Part shown: one piece after another, positions 43,623-51,384 of the stretch
How the letters are laid out: each line of letters opens with the position of its first letter
How positions within the stretch are numbered: position 1 is the stretch's first letter
Source: Xylanibacter rarus
Lineage (GTDB): Bacteria > Bacteroidota > Bacteroidia > Bacteroidales > Bacteroidaceae
Direction: 5' to 3'
DNA length: 64,000 bases
NCBI RefSeq assembly: GCF_001275135.1
Contig: NZ_LFQU01000001.1
Span: forward strand, 248,001-312,000
Notes under the pieces: model-generated
Database searches by the model: none
What the model was told of the DNA's origin: nothing
Seen by the model: the letters and a program-made list of their open reading frames with translations, nothing else
Position numbers and translations under genes: made by a program

Positions 43623-46529
43623 TTAATATCCGAAGATTTCTTCAGTTGTAAGTCTCTTAACAGGACCAATCTTCTCAAGAGCCTTCATGTCGAGCTGTTT
43701 CTCATCGCCGAGAATCATGTAGCGGTAAGGCTTGTTTGCCATGTTCTCTTTTTCAAACTTAGCAACATCCTCAAGTGTCAGTGAGGGCACAGCCTCATAA
43801 ATCTTCTTGTTGATGTCGTAGTCGATGCCGAGGTTTTCTGCGTTGATGTATGCGTTGAGAATGCCGGTCTTGGTTGTGCGTGATGTGGCAAGACGCTTCA
43901 TCAGTGCCTGCTTTGACAGCTCAAATGCCTTTTCAGACTGCGGCATGGTGTCCAAAATGCTGTTGAACGTGTTGATGCAGTCCATCATCTTGTCGTTCTG
44001 TGAGATGATGTATGTATAGGCAAATTCAGTGTCGTCCTTGTAACTTGGTGTGCCGTACATTGCGAAAGCGCTGTAGGCAAGGCCGCGTGCCTCACGCAGC
44101 TCCTGGAATACAACGGTGTTCATGCCTCCTCCGTAATATTCGTTGAACAGTGCTGCTATCGGCTCCTGCTCTGCGTTCCATGTATTGCCCTCATTGTGAT
44201 ACTGAATCATGTATATGTTCTTTGCGTCATAAGGAGCGATGAGCACTTCGTTCTGAGCAGTCTGCTGCAGCTTATAAGGCTTGTTCTGCGGCACGTCGGC
44301 AAGCTTCTTGGCTGTCTTGTGTTTCTTGTTGATTGTGGCAGTAAGAGTCTTCAGATCCATCGGGCCATAGTACAGAATGCTGTGCTTGTAGTTCTTCAAG
44401 TCTTTTATCATGTCTACAAGTTTCTGCGGATCCATCTCCTTCAGTTCTGTTGACGACGGCATGTTGCGTGCACCATTGTAAGGACCGTACATTCCGTACT
44501 GCTGCAGTCTGTTGAAGTTCACTCTTTGGTCGAGTTTATTGTCGGCGCGCGACTTTTCAACAATGCCTACATATTTGTCATAAGCCTCCTTGTCAACCTT
44601 CGCGTTGGCAATGAAGTCTTCCATGAGTGTCATGGCTTCGGTCATATTCTCTGCCAGACCGCTGATGCTTACCTGCAGGGTTCTTGAGCCTACGTTGATG
44701 CTGTAAGAGCAAGCCAGCTCGTAGAACTTCTGTTTCAGCTGCTCGGCTGTCATCTTGTCTGTGCCTAGATAGTTGAAGTATTCAGTAGCGTAAGGCAGCC
44801 ACTTGTTGCTTGTCTCGCCGAATTTGTAGTAATAGTTCAGCATGAAGCGGCCATTCTCGGTGTTCTTTACGTAGAGCACTGGCAGGCCTTTCTTAGTCTC
44901 GCCCTTTGTAAGATCCTTGTTGAAGTCAACAAATTTAGGCTGTATGGGCTCTGTCTTAGAGTTTACGATTTCTGTAACAAATGCACTCTGCAGGTCGCGG
45001 TTGGTAGGTATCGCGGTGATATGCGGCTTGTCGATCTTCTTGATAGATGTGTCTTCGCCTATACGTTTGTAAACGGCGATGTAATTATCTTTGAAGTATT
45101 TGTTTGCAAAGTCTACAATCTGCTGCTTTGTTATTTTTGAAATTCTGTCGAGTCTGCCTACCACGTCGCTCCATTTCTGGCGGTTGATGAAGGCGTCTAC
45201 ATACATATTGGCACGTCCCTCGTTGCTTTCAAGAGTGTTGTAGAACTGCAGTTTCTTGTTGTTGATGACGGCCTTCAGCAGGTTCTCGCTGAACTCGCCC
45301 TTCTTTATCTTCTCAATCTCACCCAGGAGCAGACCCTTGACGTCGTCGAGAGACTGACCCTCCTTGGGGAATCCTGCCATTACGAATCCTGAATATTCAG
45401 CCAGCGGATAAGTGAAAGCACCGCCGCCGAGCCATTTCATCTGCTGGTCGAGGTCGAGGTCCATCAGTCCGGCCTTGCCGTTAGACATCATGTCGCAGAT
45501 AACGTCGAGAGTGTCGTTCTGGAAAGATGCAGCCTTGTCGAATCTCCATGCCATGTATATGCGCTCAGACTCCTGGCCTACAACGGTTGTGTCTGCCGGT
45601 GCTGTGCGTTCAGGTATAGGCGCATATTCGGGCTGTGAGAGGTTGGGGTTGGGCTTCCATGTGCCGAAATACTTGTCGATTATGGCTATGGCCTTGTCTG
45701 GATCGAAGTCGCCGGCCATGCAGATAGCCGTGTTGTTTGGCACATAATAGCGGCTGAAGTAATTCTTGATGTTTACTATCGACGGATTCTTCAGGTGCTC
45801 CTGTGTACCGATAGTGGTCTGTGTTCCGTAGGGGTGTCCGGGGAAGAGCATGGCGTTTAAGGCTGCAAACAGCTTGCGGTTGTCGTTTCCGAGGCTGATG
45901 TTGTATTCCTCGTATACGGCTTCAAGCTCGGTGTGGAATCCGCGTATTACCATGTTCTGGAAACGGTCAGACTCTATCTTAGCCCAGTTTTCAAGCTCGT
46001 TGGCAGGTATGTCTTCAACGTAGCATGTAACGTCGTTGCTCGTATAGGCGTTGGTTCCCTCAGCACCGATAGACGACATCAGCTTGTCATACTCGTTGGG
46101 GATGAAGTATTTGGCTGCAAGCTGCGACAGACTGTCAATCTGCTGATAGTAGGCGCGGCGCTGAAGAGAGTCTTTCAGAGTGCGGTAAACCTCAAAGCGG
46201 TTCTGTATAGAGTCGAGCAGCACGGCCTCTTTAGCAGCGTCGATGGTACCGAAGTTGCGTGTACCCTTGAACATGATGTGTTCAAGATAATGGGCCAGAC
46301 CTGTCGTCTCAGGCGGGTCGTTGCGGCTTCCGGTACGCACGGCGATATACGTCTGTATACGCGGTTTCTCGTTGTTTACTGACAGATACACCGTCAGACC
46401 ATTGTCGAGGGTGTAAATTCTTGTGTTCATCAAATCGCCCTTGACGGTTTGATACTTGTATTCCTTGGCTGCGGCCGATAGTCCGCACATGAGAAGAAAT
46501 ACATAAATGAATACCTTAAAATTTTTCAT
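43623..46529 (-). CDS. M16-family zinc metallopeptidase (two-domain, pitrilysin type)
   Basis: The 968-residue protein has a signal peptide (about 1-21) and two M16 halves. The first carries the inverted zinc motif HYLEH (His80, Glu83, His84) in TTGLAHYLEHIMFKGTRN, with the third ligand in ELEAVYEEYN; the second half (from about 530) has the related fold without the motif. Such full-length M16 enzymes form a clamshell that degrades peptides in the periplasm or at the cell surface. It begins 68 bp after the DUF4954 gene with no promoter visible between, so it is probably the last gene of the hflX group. Confidence 0.92.
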   Translation of the reverse strand: MKNFKVFIYVFLLMCGLSAAAKEYKYQTVKGDLMNTRIYTLDNGLTVYLSVNNEKPRIQTYIAVRTGSRNDPPETTGLAHYLEHIMFKGTRNFGTIDAAKEAVLLDSIQNRFEVYRTLKDSLQRRAYYQQIDSLSQLAAKYFIPNEYDKLMSSIGAEGTNAYTSNDVTCYVEDIPANELENWAKIESDRFQNMVIRGFHTELEAVYEEYNISLGNDNRKLFAALNAMLFPGHPYGTQTTIGTQEHLKNPSIVNIKNYFSRYYVPNNTAICMAGDFDPDKAIAIIDKYFGTWKPNPNLSQPEYAPIPERTAPADTTVVGQESERIYMAWRFDKAASFQNDTLDVICDMMSNGKAGLMDLDLDQQMKWLGGGAFTYPLAEYSGFVMAGFPKEGQSLDDVKGLLLGEIEKIKKGEFSENLLKAVINNKKLQFYNTLESNEGRANMYVDAFINRQKWSDVVGRLDRISKITKQQIVDFANKYFKDNYIAVYKRIGEDTSIKKIDKPHITAIPTNRDLQSAFVTEIVNSKTEPIQPKFVDFNKDLTKGETKKGLPVLYVKNTENGRFMLNYYYKFGETSNKWLPYATEYFNYLGTDKMTAEQLKQKFYELACSYSINVGSRTLQVSISGLAENMTEAMTLMEDFIANAKVDKEAYDKYVGIVEKSRADNKLDQRVNFNRLQQYGMYGPYNGARNMPSSTELKEMDPQKLVDMIKDLKNYKHSILYYGPMDLKTLTATINKKHKTAKKLADVPQNKPYKLQQTAQNEVLIAPYDAKNIYMIQYHNEGNTWNAEQEPIAALFNEYYGGGMNTVVFQELREARGLAYSAFAMYGTPSYKDDTEFAYTYIISQNDKMMDCINTFNSILDTMPQSEKAFELSKQALMKRLATSRTTKTGILNAYINAENLGIDYDINKKIYEAVPSLTLEDVAKFEKENMANKPYRYMILGDEKQLDMKALEKIGPVKRLTTEEIFGY

Positions 46530-46597
46530 TGCTGTTGTTATAATTCAGTTTTTCCTTTATTAGATTTTTTCTTCCGTTATTGTCCGCGCCTTCTCCG

Positions 46598-48424
46598 TTA
46601 TTCTTCTTCAAGCTGCGTGATAAACTTTTCGAGCACGGCATGCTCCACGTCGCCCATGCTGTATTCCTTTTCGGCGTCTTTGCGTATCTCGCTTATCCAT
46701 GCCTCCTTGGCAGCCCTTCCTTGCTGTATAATCTGCTCTATACCGCTTTCGGTAAGGTCGTCGGTGCCGAGTTGTGATGCAATGATGTTGCGTGTGAATG
46801 TTATGAGATATTCGCCGTAGCGCTCGTTTACGTTTTTCATGAACATGTCTATGTCGGCAGTGCTGCGCAGATAGCCGTTGCTTATGGCGTTCACTATGTT
46901 GCGCTCTTCCTGTTCGGGCAGCAGCATGCCTGCCAGGTCGCCCCATTCGCCCGTGCCGCAGTCGCGTCCTTCAGCCGTAAGGTCGTATCCCGCTGCGACG
47001 TCGCCGGCAAACAGCTTTATTGCCATGTCGTAGAGCCGGATGCCGCGTTCGAGCGAGTTGCGGCTTATCTTGCATCCTCCGCAGGTGTAGAAGGCCGTGT
47101 CTTCACCCTGAGACTCACGCATCTGTTCAAGAGTCTTCTTGCCCGCGATAATCTCGTTTATGGTCAGCGGACTCAGCCAGTCGTGGTTTATCAGGCTCTT
47201 GCGGCTGCTCTGTATTCTCACGTCGCGCCGCGGCCACTTGCGTATGTCGCGGTATAGGCCTACGGTGGTGATGTTTATTCCGGGCACGACGAAGGTCTCC
47301 CTTCCGTCTGATATGATATACGAGAACGGCAGGTTCCTCGTGTCGGGATGGTTGGTTATCTTGCCCAGGCACACCGAGAAGGCGCCAATGTTGGCCGGCA
47401 GCAGCAGATGAGAGCCGCTTGCCGTCTTTGTTCCGCGTTCAAGGCATCCGTAGTGTATAGGTCCCATCTTGTAGGCATGGTTGCTGAAGTTGGTTGCAGA
47501 GCCTGCATTATAGAACGAGAGCATGCAGCCTATGAGCAGCGTGCTCTTGTGATGGCTTGCCGAGAACGGGCCGCAGAAGGCGGCGCACGCCTCGCCGTTG
47601 CTCATGTAGCAGTTGGCGAAAAACAGGCTGCTTTCGGCCGTAAATCCGTTTGTTATCTGGCATGCCTCGCCCACAAAGCAGTTGGTTATGTTGGCGCCGT
47701 TGAGTACGGCAGAGCCGTCGGTGACGATAGAGTTTTCGCATATAACGCCCGAACCAATGAACACGTTGTCCTCGAGACCCGATGCCAGGGTGCAGTCGCT
47801 TATGCGGCTTGCCCCGTTAATCTCGCAGTTGTCGCTGATGTGCGTGTTGGTTATCTCGGCCGTGTTCACTATTTTCACGTTGTTGCCCACAGTGCTTTTC
47901 TCTCTCGCCCTGCGCTCAATGTCGTCTCTCACGATGCCCCTTATTGCCGCCGTAAACTCCTTGTCGGCTGCGTTGCGTATCATCAGCGCCGCCAGGTTGC
48001 TCGTCAGTCCGCTGAACAGTATGACGTTGCCGTTTCCGGCCTCGTTAAGCACGGATATGGTGTTGCCTTCGCCGTAGGTGGCTTCGGCCGTTGTCTCCAT
48101 GGTGCACACGTTGCAGATGCAGCATTCTTCGCCTATGGCGTAGTTGTTGATATAGTTGCCGATATTCTCTATCAGGCAGTTGTCGCCTATATATGCGTTG
48201 CGCAGCGTGGCGTTTCTTATACCTGAGTGCCTGACAAATCCGTTAGACACCTCAATGTTCTTTTCGAATACACCCATAAAGATTTCGCCATAGAAGTTGA
48301 CGTTCTTTATGTAAGTAGGCTGAAAGTCGTCGGCCACATTAATGTTTGTCCAGTCTTCAGCCGTACATCCGTTCTCTTCAAGAATGTTAATCTCTTCGTT
48401 GGTCAGAAGTCTGTATTCGTCCAT
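46598..48424 (-). CDS. DUF4954 hexapeptide-repeat protein
   Basis: The 608-residue protein has no signal peptide. Residues ~55-290 show irregular hexapeptide-like repeats of a left-handed beta-helix (IGDNCLIENIGNYINNYAIGEECCI, VGNNVKIVNTAEITNTHISDNCEI, LEDNVFIGSGVICENSIV), as in acyl- and nucleotidyl-transferases. A conserved non-repeat region (SATNFSNHAYKMGPIHYGCLERGTKTASGSHLLLPANIGAFS) and a helical C-terminus follow. This matches DUF4954, a Bacteroidetes-typical family possibly related to sugar-nucleotide enzymes; the reaction is unknown. A decayed copy of its first 24 codons lies upstream at 48847-48920. Confidence 0.87.
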   Translation of the reverse strand: MDEYRLLTNEEINILEENGCTAEDWTNINVADDFQPTYIKNVNFYGEIFMGVFEKNIEVSNGFVRHSGIRNATLRNAYIGDNCLIENIGNYINNYAIGEECCICNVCTMETTAEATYGEGNTISVLNEAGNGNVILFSGLTSNLAALMIRNAADKEFTAAIRGIVRDDIERRAREKSTVGNNVKIVNTAEITNTHISDNCEINGASRISDCTLASGLEDNVFIGSGVICENSIVTDGSAVLNGANITNCFVGEACQITNGFTAESSLFFANCYMSNGEACAAFCGPFSASHHKSTLLIGCMLSFYNAGSATNFSNHAYKMGPIHYGCLERGTKTASGSHLLLPANIGAFSVCLGKITNHPDTRNLPFSYIISDGRETFVVPGINITTVGLYRDIRKWPRRDVRIQSSRKSLINHDWLSPLTINEIIAGKKTLEQMRESQGEDTAFYTCGGCKISRNSLERGIRLYDMAIKLFAGDVAAGYDLTAEGRDCGTGEWGDLAGMLLPEQEERNIVNAISNGYLRSTADIDMFMKNVNERYGEYLITFTRNIIASQLGTDDLTESGIEQIIQQGRAAKEAWISEIRKDAEKEYSMGDVEHAVLEKFITQLEEE

Positions 48425-48438
48425 AGCATAAAGTTTTA

Positions 48439-48720
48439 TTAGATTAAATCATTGTAGGGACACTTCAGTACGTGCAGTTCGCGCACTGTCTTATGCAGAG
48501 TGTCTCCCAGTTCTTCAATGTTAATCTTGTTTTTTGCCGAGATAAACAGGCAGTTGTCGTTCAGCTTGGCCATCCACGTCTTTTTCAGTCCGTCGAGCGT
48601 TAGTATTACATTCTGAGTAATATCTTCAGTTTCGTCAATACTCATGGAGAGAGCGCGGGCTGTTGCCACAGCTTTTGCTCTTGTTGATTTTGCTATTTGT
48701 TCGAACCCGGTCTGCTCCAT
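48439..48720 (-). CDS. Chimeric ORF: sigma-factor region 2 start fused to HflX C-terminus
   Basis: The 93-residue frame has two origins. Residues 1-41 (FEQIAKSTRAKAVATARALS, then IDETEDITQNVIL) look like the start of sigma-70 region 2 of an ECF-type sigma factor. Residues 43-93 (DGLKKTWMAKLNDNCLFISA, then INIEELGDTL and VRELHVLKCPYNDL) match the last 52 residues of the intact HflX upstream at roughly three in four positions. The join at about 48595 is in frame and keeps a short stretch shared by both (ACGCTCGAC). It lacks sigma regions 3-4 and all GTPase motifs, so it can have neither parent's full activity. It is a recombination remnant that may or may not be expressed. Confidence 0.7.
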   Translation of the reverse strand: MEQTGFEQIAKSTRAKAVATARALSMSIDETEDITQNVILTLDGLKKTWMAKLNDNCLFISAKNKINIEELGDTLHKTVRELHVLKCPYNDLI

Positions 48721-48846
48721 ATTTTGCTTTGTTTACTGTTATAACGTATTGATGTGGATATTATAAACTGCAATTAACATTTATTATAAAAGTCCTTCTT
48801 TTATTTTATGTCATATAATAATATGACTTTTTGATTTTCTGTTTGC

Positions 48847-48920
48847 TGAACTTCAGCCGTACATCCTTTCTACTCGAAAATGTCAATCTCTTCGTTGGTC
48901 AGGAGTCGGTATCCGTCCAT
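48847..48920 (-). pseudogene. Decayed 5' fragment of a DUF4954 gene copy
   Basis: From an ATG at 48920 the frame reads MDGYRLLTNEEIDIFE and stop, then continues KGCTAE; the intact protein starts MDEYRLLTNEEINILEENGCTAED. It sits just after hflX, where the intact DUF4954 gene sits after the hflX-like fragment. Offset between the copies is 496 bp at CCGTACATCC (48361 and 48857). Confidence 0.85.
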
Positions 48921-48933
48921 GGCGTAAAGTCTT

Positions 48934-50178
48934 TTATTCGATTGGATACAGAAAATCGTTGTAGGGATACTTCTGTACATGCAGTTCGCGCACCTTATTA
49001 TATAGCGTCTCTCTCAGCTCGTCAATGTTAGTCTTGTTTTTTGCCGAGATAAACAGACAGCTGTCGTTAAGTTTTGCCATCCACGTCTTCTTCAGTTCGT
49101 CGAGCGTAACGTTCTCCTTCGTTGCCGGAGTGAGGTCGTCAGGGTCTTTCTCCACCCATGTGTATGAGTCTATCTTGTTGAAGATTATCATCGACGGCTT
49201 GTCGGCGCATCCGAGATCCTTCAGCGTGTTGTCTACAACCTTTATCTGCTCCTCAAAGTCGGGGTGTGATATGTCTACCACATGCAGCAGCAGGTCGGCC
49301 TCGCGCACCTCGTCGAGCGTGCTCTTGAACGAGTCTACAAGGTCGGTTGGCAGCTTGCGTATGAATCCCACTGTGTCGGCGAGCAGGAACGGCAGATTCT
49401 CAATGACCACCTTGCGCACCGTGGTGTCGAGCGTTGCGAACAGCTTGTTCTCGGCAAACACGTCGCTCTTGGCCAGAAGGTTCATCGTGGTCGACTTGCC
49501 CACGTTGGTATATCCCACGAGAGCCACGCGTATAAGCCTGCCCCTGTTCTTGCGCTGTGTGGTCTTCTGCTTGTCTATTTCGGCGAGCCTCTGCTTCAGC
49601 AGCGACATGCGCTGAAGGATTATTCGGCGGTCCATCTCAAGCTGAGTCTCACCCGGTCCGCGCAGTCCCACAGAACCTTTTCCGCCGCCCGAGCCGCTTC
49701 CGCCTCCCTGGCGCTCAAGGTGAGTCCACAGTCGCTGCAGTCGCGGCAGCATGTATCTGTATTGTGCCAGCTCCACCTGCGTCTTGGCGTTGGCTGTCTG
49801 TGCGCGCATGGCAAATATGTCGAGGATGAGCGAAGTGCGGTCAAGAATCTTCACCTTAAGTTCGTTTTCGATGTTGCGTATCTGCTTGGCCGACAGCTCA
49901 TCGTCGAATATCACCATTCCGATTTCGCGTTCGGCGTCTTCCTCATCCTTTATATATTGTTTTATTTCTTCAAGTTTTCCTTTGCCTACATACGTGGTCT
50001 GGTTAGGGCCGCCCACTTTCTGCGTAAACCGCTTTACGGTTACGGCGCCTGCAGTATCTGCCAGAAACTCCAGTTCGTCGAGATACTCTTTTGTCTTGGC
50101 TTCGTTCTGTTCTTGGGTTATCAGTCCTACCAGTATGGCCGTTTCGGCTTTTACTTCAGAGATTACAAATTCTTTCAT
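48934..50178 (-). CDS. hflX: GTPase HflX
   Basis: The 414-residue protein has the HflX layout: an N-terminal domain (LVGLITQEQNEAKTKEYLDELEFLADTAGA), a coiled linker with the glycine-rich segment GGGSGSGGGKGSVGLRGPGETQLE, then the G domain with GYTNVGKST (G1), LLADTVGFIRKLP (G3) and IIFNKIDS (G4), and a short C-terminal domain. HflX binds 50S subunits and splits or rescues stalled ribosomes under stress. Its last ~50 codons are duplicated in the chimera at 48439-48720. It is the first gene of the minus-strand group, with its own promoter. Confidence 0.95.
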   Translation of the reverse strand: MKEFVISEVKAETAILVGLITQEQNEAKTKEYLDELEFLADTAGAVTVKRFTQKVGGPNQTTYVGKGKLEEIKQYIKDEEDAEREIGMVIFDDELSAKQIRNIENELKVKILDRTSLILDIFAMRAQTANAKTQVELAQYRYMLPRLQRLWTHLERQGGGSGSGGGKGSVGLRGPGETQLEMDRRIILQRMSLLKQRLAEIDKQKTTQRKNRGRLIRVALVGYTNVGKSTTMNLLAKSDVFAENKLFATLDTTVRKVVIENLPFLLADTVGFIRKLPTDLVDSFKSTLDEVREADLLLHVVDISHPDFEEQIKVVDNTLKDLGCADKPSMIIFNKIDSYTWVEKDPDDLTPATKENVTLDELKKTWMAKLNDSCLFISAKNKTNIDELRETLYNKVRELHVQKYPYNDFLYPIE

Positions 50179-50211
50179 CAGTTGATTTCAATCTTTGATA
50201 CATAATAAATA

Positions 50212-50242
50212 CAAAGTTACATTTTTTATGTTGAAATACAAA
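50212..50242 (-). promoter_or_regulatory. hflX promoter
   Basis: On the minus strand TTTG (50239-50242) and TAACTTTG (50212-50219) with a 19-bp spacer, 33 bp before the ATG. Confidence 0.75.
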
Positions 50243-50388
50243 ATAAAACGAAACTCTTAACTCTTGCTTAACGTTACGGGCTGTTTAGCGGTGCTGACAA
50301 ATTGTTTTTATTTTCGTCTAAAAAGTTATAAAATATAATCATATTCCGTAAACGTTTACGTAGTTTTTTTGACTAAACTACATATATT

Positions 50389-50421
50389 TTTGATTTGTGT
50401 CAATTTTTTTGCCTACCTTTG
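50389..50421 (+). promoter_or_regulatory. Orphan promoter of a probable small RNA
   Basis: TTTG (50389-50392) and TACCTTTG (50414-50421) with a 21-bp spacer. No coding frame follows; a terminator ends 104 bp downstream. Confidence 0.65.
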
Positions 50422-50427
50422 CTCACG

Positions 50428-50525
50428 ATAATAAAGATTTTCAGAATTACATGCTACATTAATACTAAAGACTAAGACATTCAAACAGAAAGAATTTGCT
50501 CCGATGTGGTATCGGGGCATTTTTT
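50428..50525 (+). ncRNA. Probable small RNA of about 100 bases
   Basis: It is defined by the promoter at 50389-50421 and an intrinsic terminator at 50497-50525. The body (about 50428-50496) is AT-rich, with no start codon leading to a useful frame. No known RNA family was recognised. The exact 5' end is inferred from the usual distance to the -7 box. Confidence 0.6.
50497..50525 (+). terminator. Terminator of the probable small RNA
   Basis: A 9-bp stem with one G-U pair (TGCTCCGAT with ATCGGGGCA), 5-base loop, then six T. Confidence 0.85.
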
Positions 50526-50620
50526 CGTTTATGCCCCTTTGTGATTTTTTCCGTTTCAGTATAGCCGTGCGACATTCATTGCGGTCTGTCTTGACGCTAT
50601 GGCGATAAAAGTTTTTTTGT

Positions 50621-50884
50621 AAAAACTCATCACTCGTCACAAGTGATGTTAATATCCTGACTGTCAGCTTTTTATAGTGTGATGAGTTGCATTTTCAACT
50701 CATCACGGCTCATCATGCAACATGTTTTTCGGCCGGTTTTTCATATAATTCAAGTATGATTTACGCCAAAATCAGCCCGTAATGGCAGGCTGTGACGAGT
50801 TGAAAATGCAACTCATTACATCATAAGGCGTTGACATACAGTGTCTTATATGCCGATGTGATGAGTGATGAGTCTGTTGAAAAA
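50621..50884. repeat. MITE-like element with ~90-bp inverted arms
   Basis: The left arm (50621-50706) and right arm (50792-50884) are imperfect inverted copies. Both outer ends carry ACTCATCACTC-type sequence, and both inner ends carry GAGTTGCATTTTCAACTC, itself a palindrome. About 85 bp of unrelated sequence lie between. No ORF of useful size is inside. Confidence 0.65.
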
Positions 50885-51198
50885 TCTTTTTATCCAAAAT
50901 AGTTATTAAGATTTTTCCTCATTGTTGTTTCCTGTTGCCGGTTGACAGCGTCTGCGTGCAGAATTAAGACGCATGCGGTTTGATAGTCATATTCTGACTA
51001 TGTTTTTATGCCTCTGCAAAAGCATGCCTTTTACGTTGCGATATGTGGCCTTTTGGCATGCAAAAGGTATGCTTTCAGACGCTGATTTGCCACCTTTTGC
51101 AGACAGGGAGATGGATGGCGCAGCGTAGGGTAGACACAGCCGGGGCTTCCGGCAGCGAGGCAATGTTTTTTATCTGTATAAATTATGTCGATTACGTG
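50885..51198. other. Gene-free stretch before the GH97 gene
   Basis: No coding frame, terminator or repeat is convincing. A short inverted repeat, CCTTTTG with CAAAAGG around GCATG (about 51049-51067), is the only structure seen. Confidence 0.5.
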
Positions 51199-51230
51199 TT
51201 GTCGCGTTTGCAAATATTTTTGTAATTTTG
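51199..51230 (+). promoter_or_regulatory. Possible promoter of the GH97 gene
   Basis: TTG (51199-51201) and TAATTTTG (51223-51230) with a 21-bp spacer; the leader would be about 150 bases. Confidence 0.45.
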
Positions 51231-51384
51231 TGGTGTCTTGTCTGCCGTTCCGCTTCTGTAGTGCAGCGTGGCAGCAGACCCTCTGGCCTTGTGTTATAGA
51301 CTTGCTGCTGAGGACATAGGGGCAGGGGTGAAGCTGAATGTGGCTTAATATGATTGAAACTGAGAATAAAAAATATAGAGAAAA

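Noticed and set aside
47348-48226. 292-codon open frame opposite the DUF4954 gene
   Set aside because: Antisense shadow with Ala-, Val- and Arg-rich low-complexity composition; the DUF4954 repeats on the other strand are clear.
48439-48720. A second functional HflX or a true sigma factor
   Set aside because: It lacks all GTPase motifs and sigma regions 3-4; treated as a chimeric remnant.
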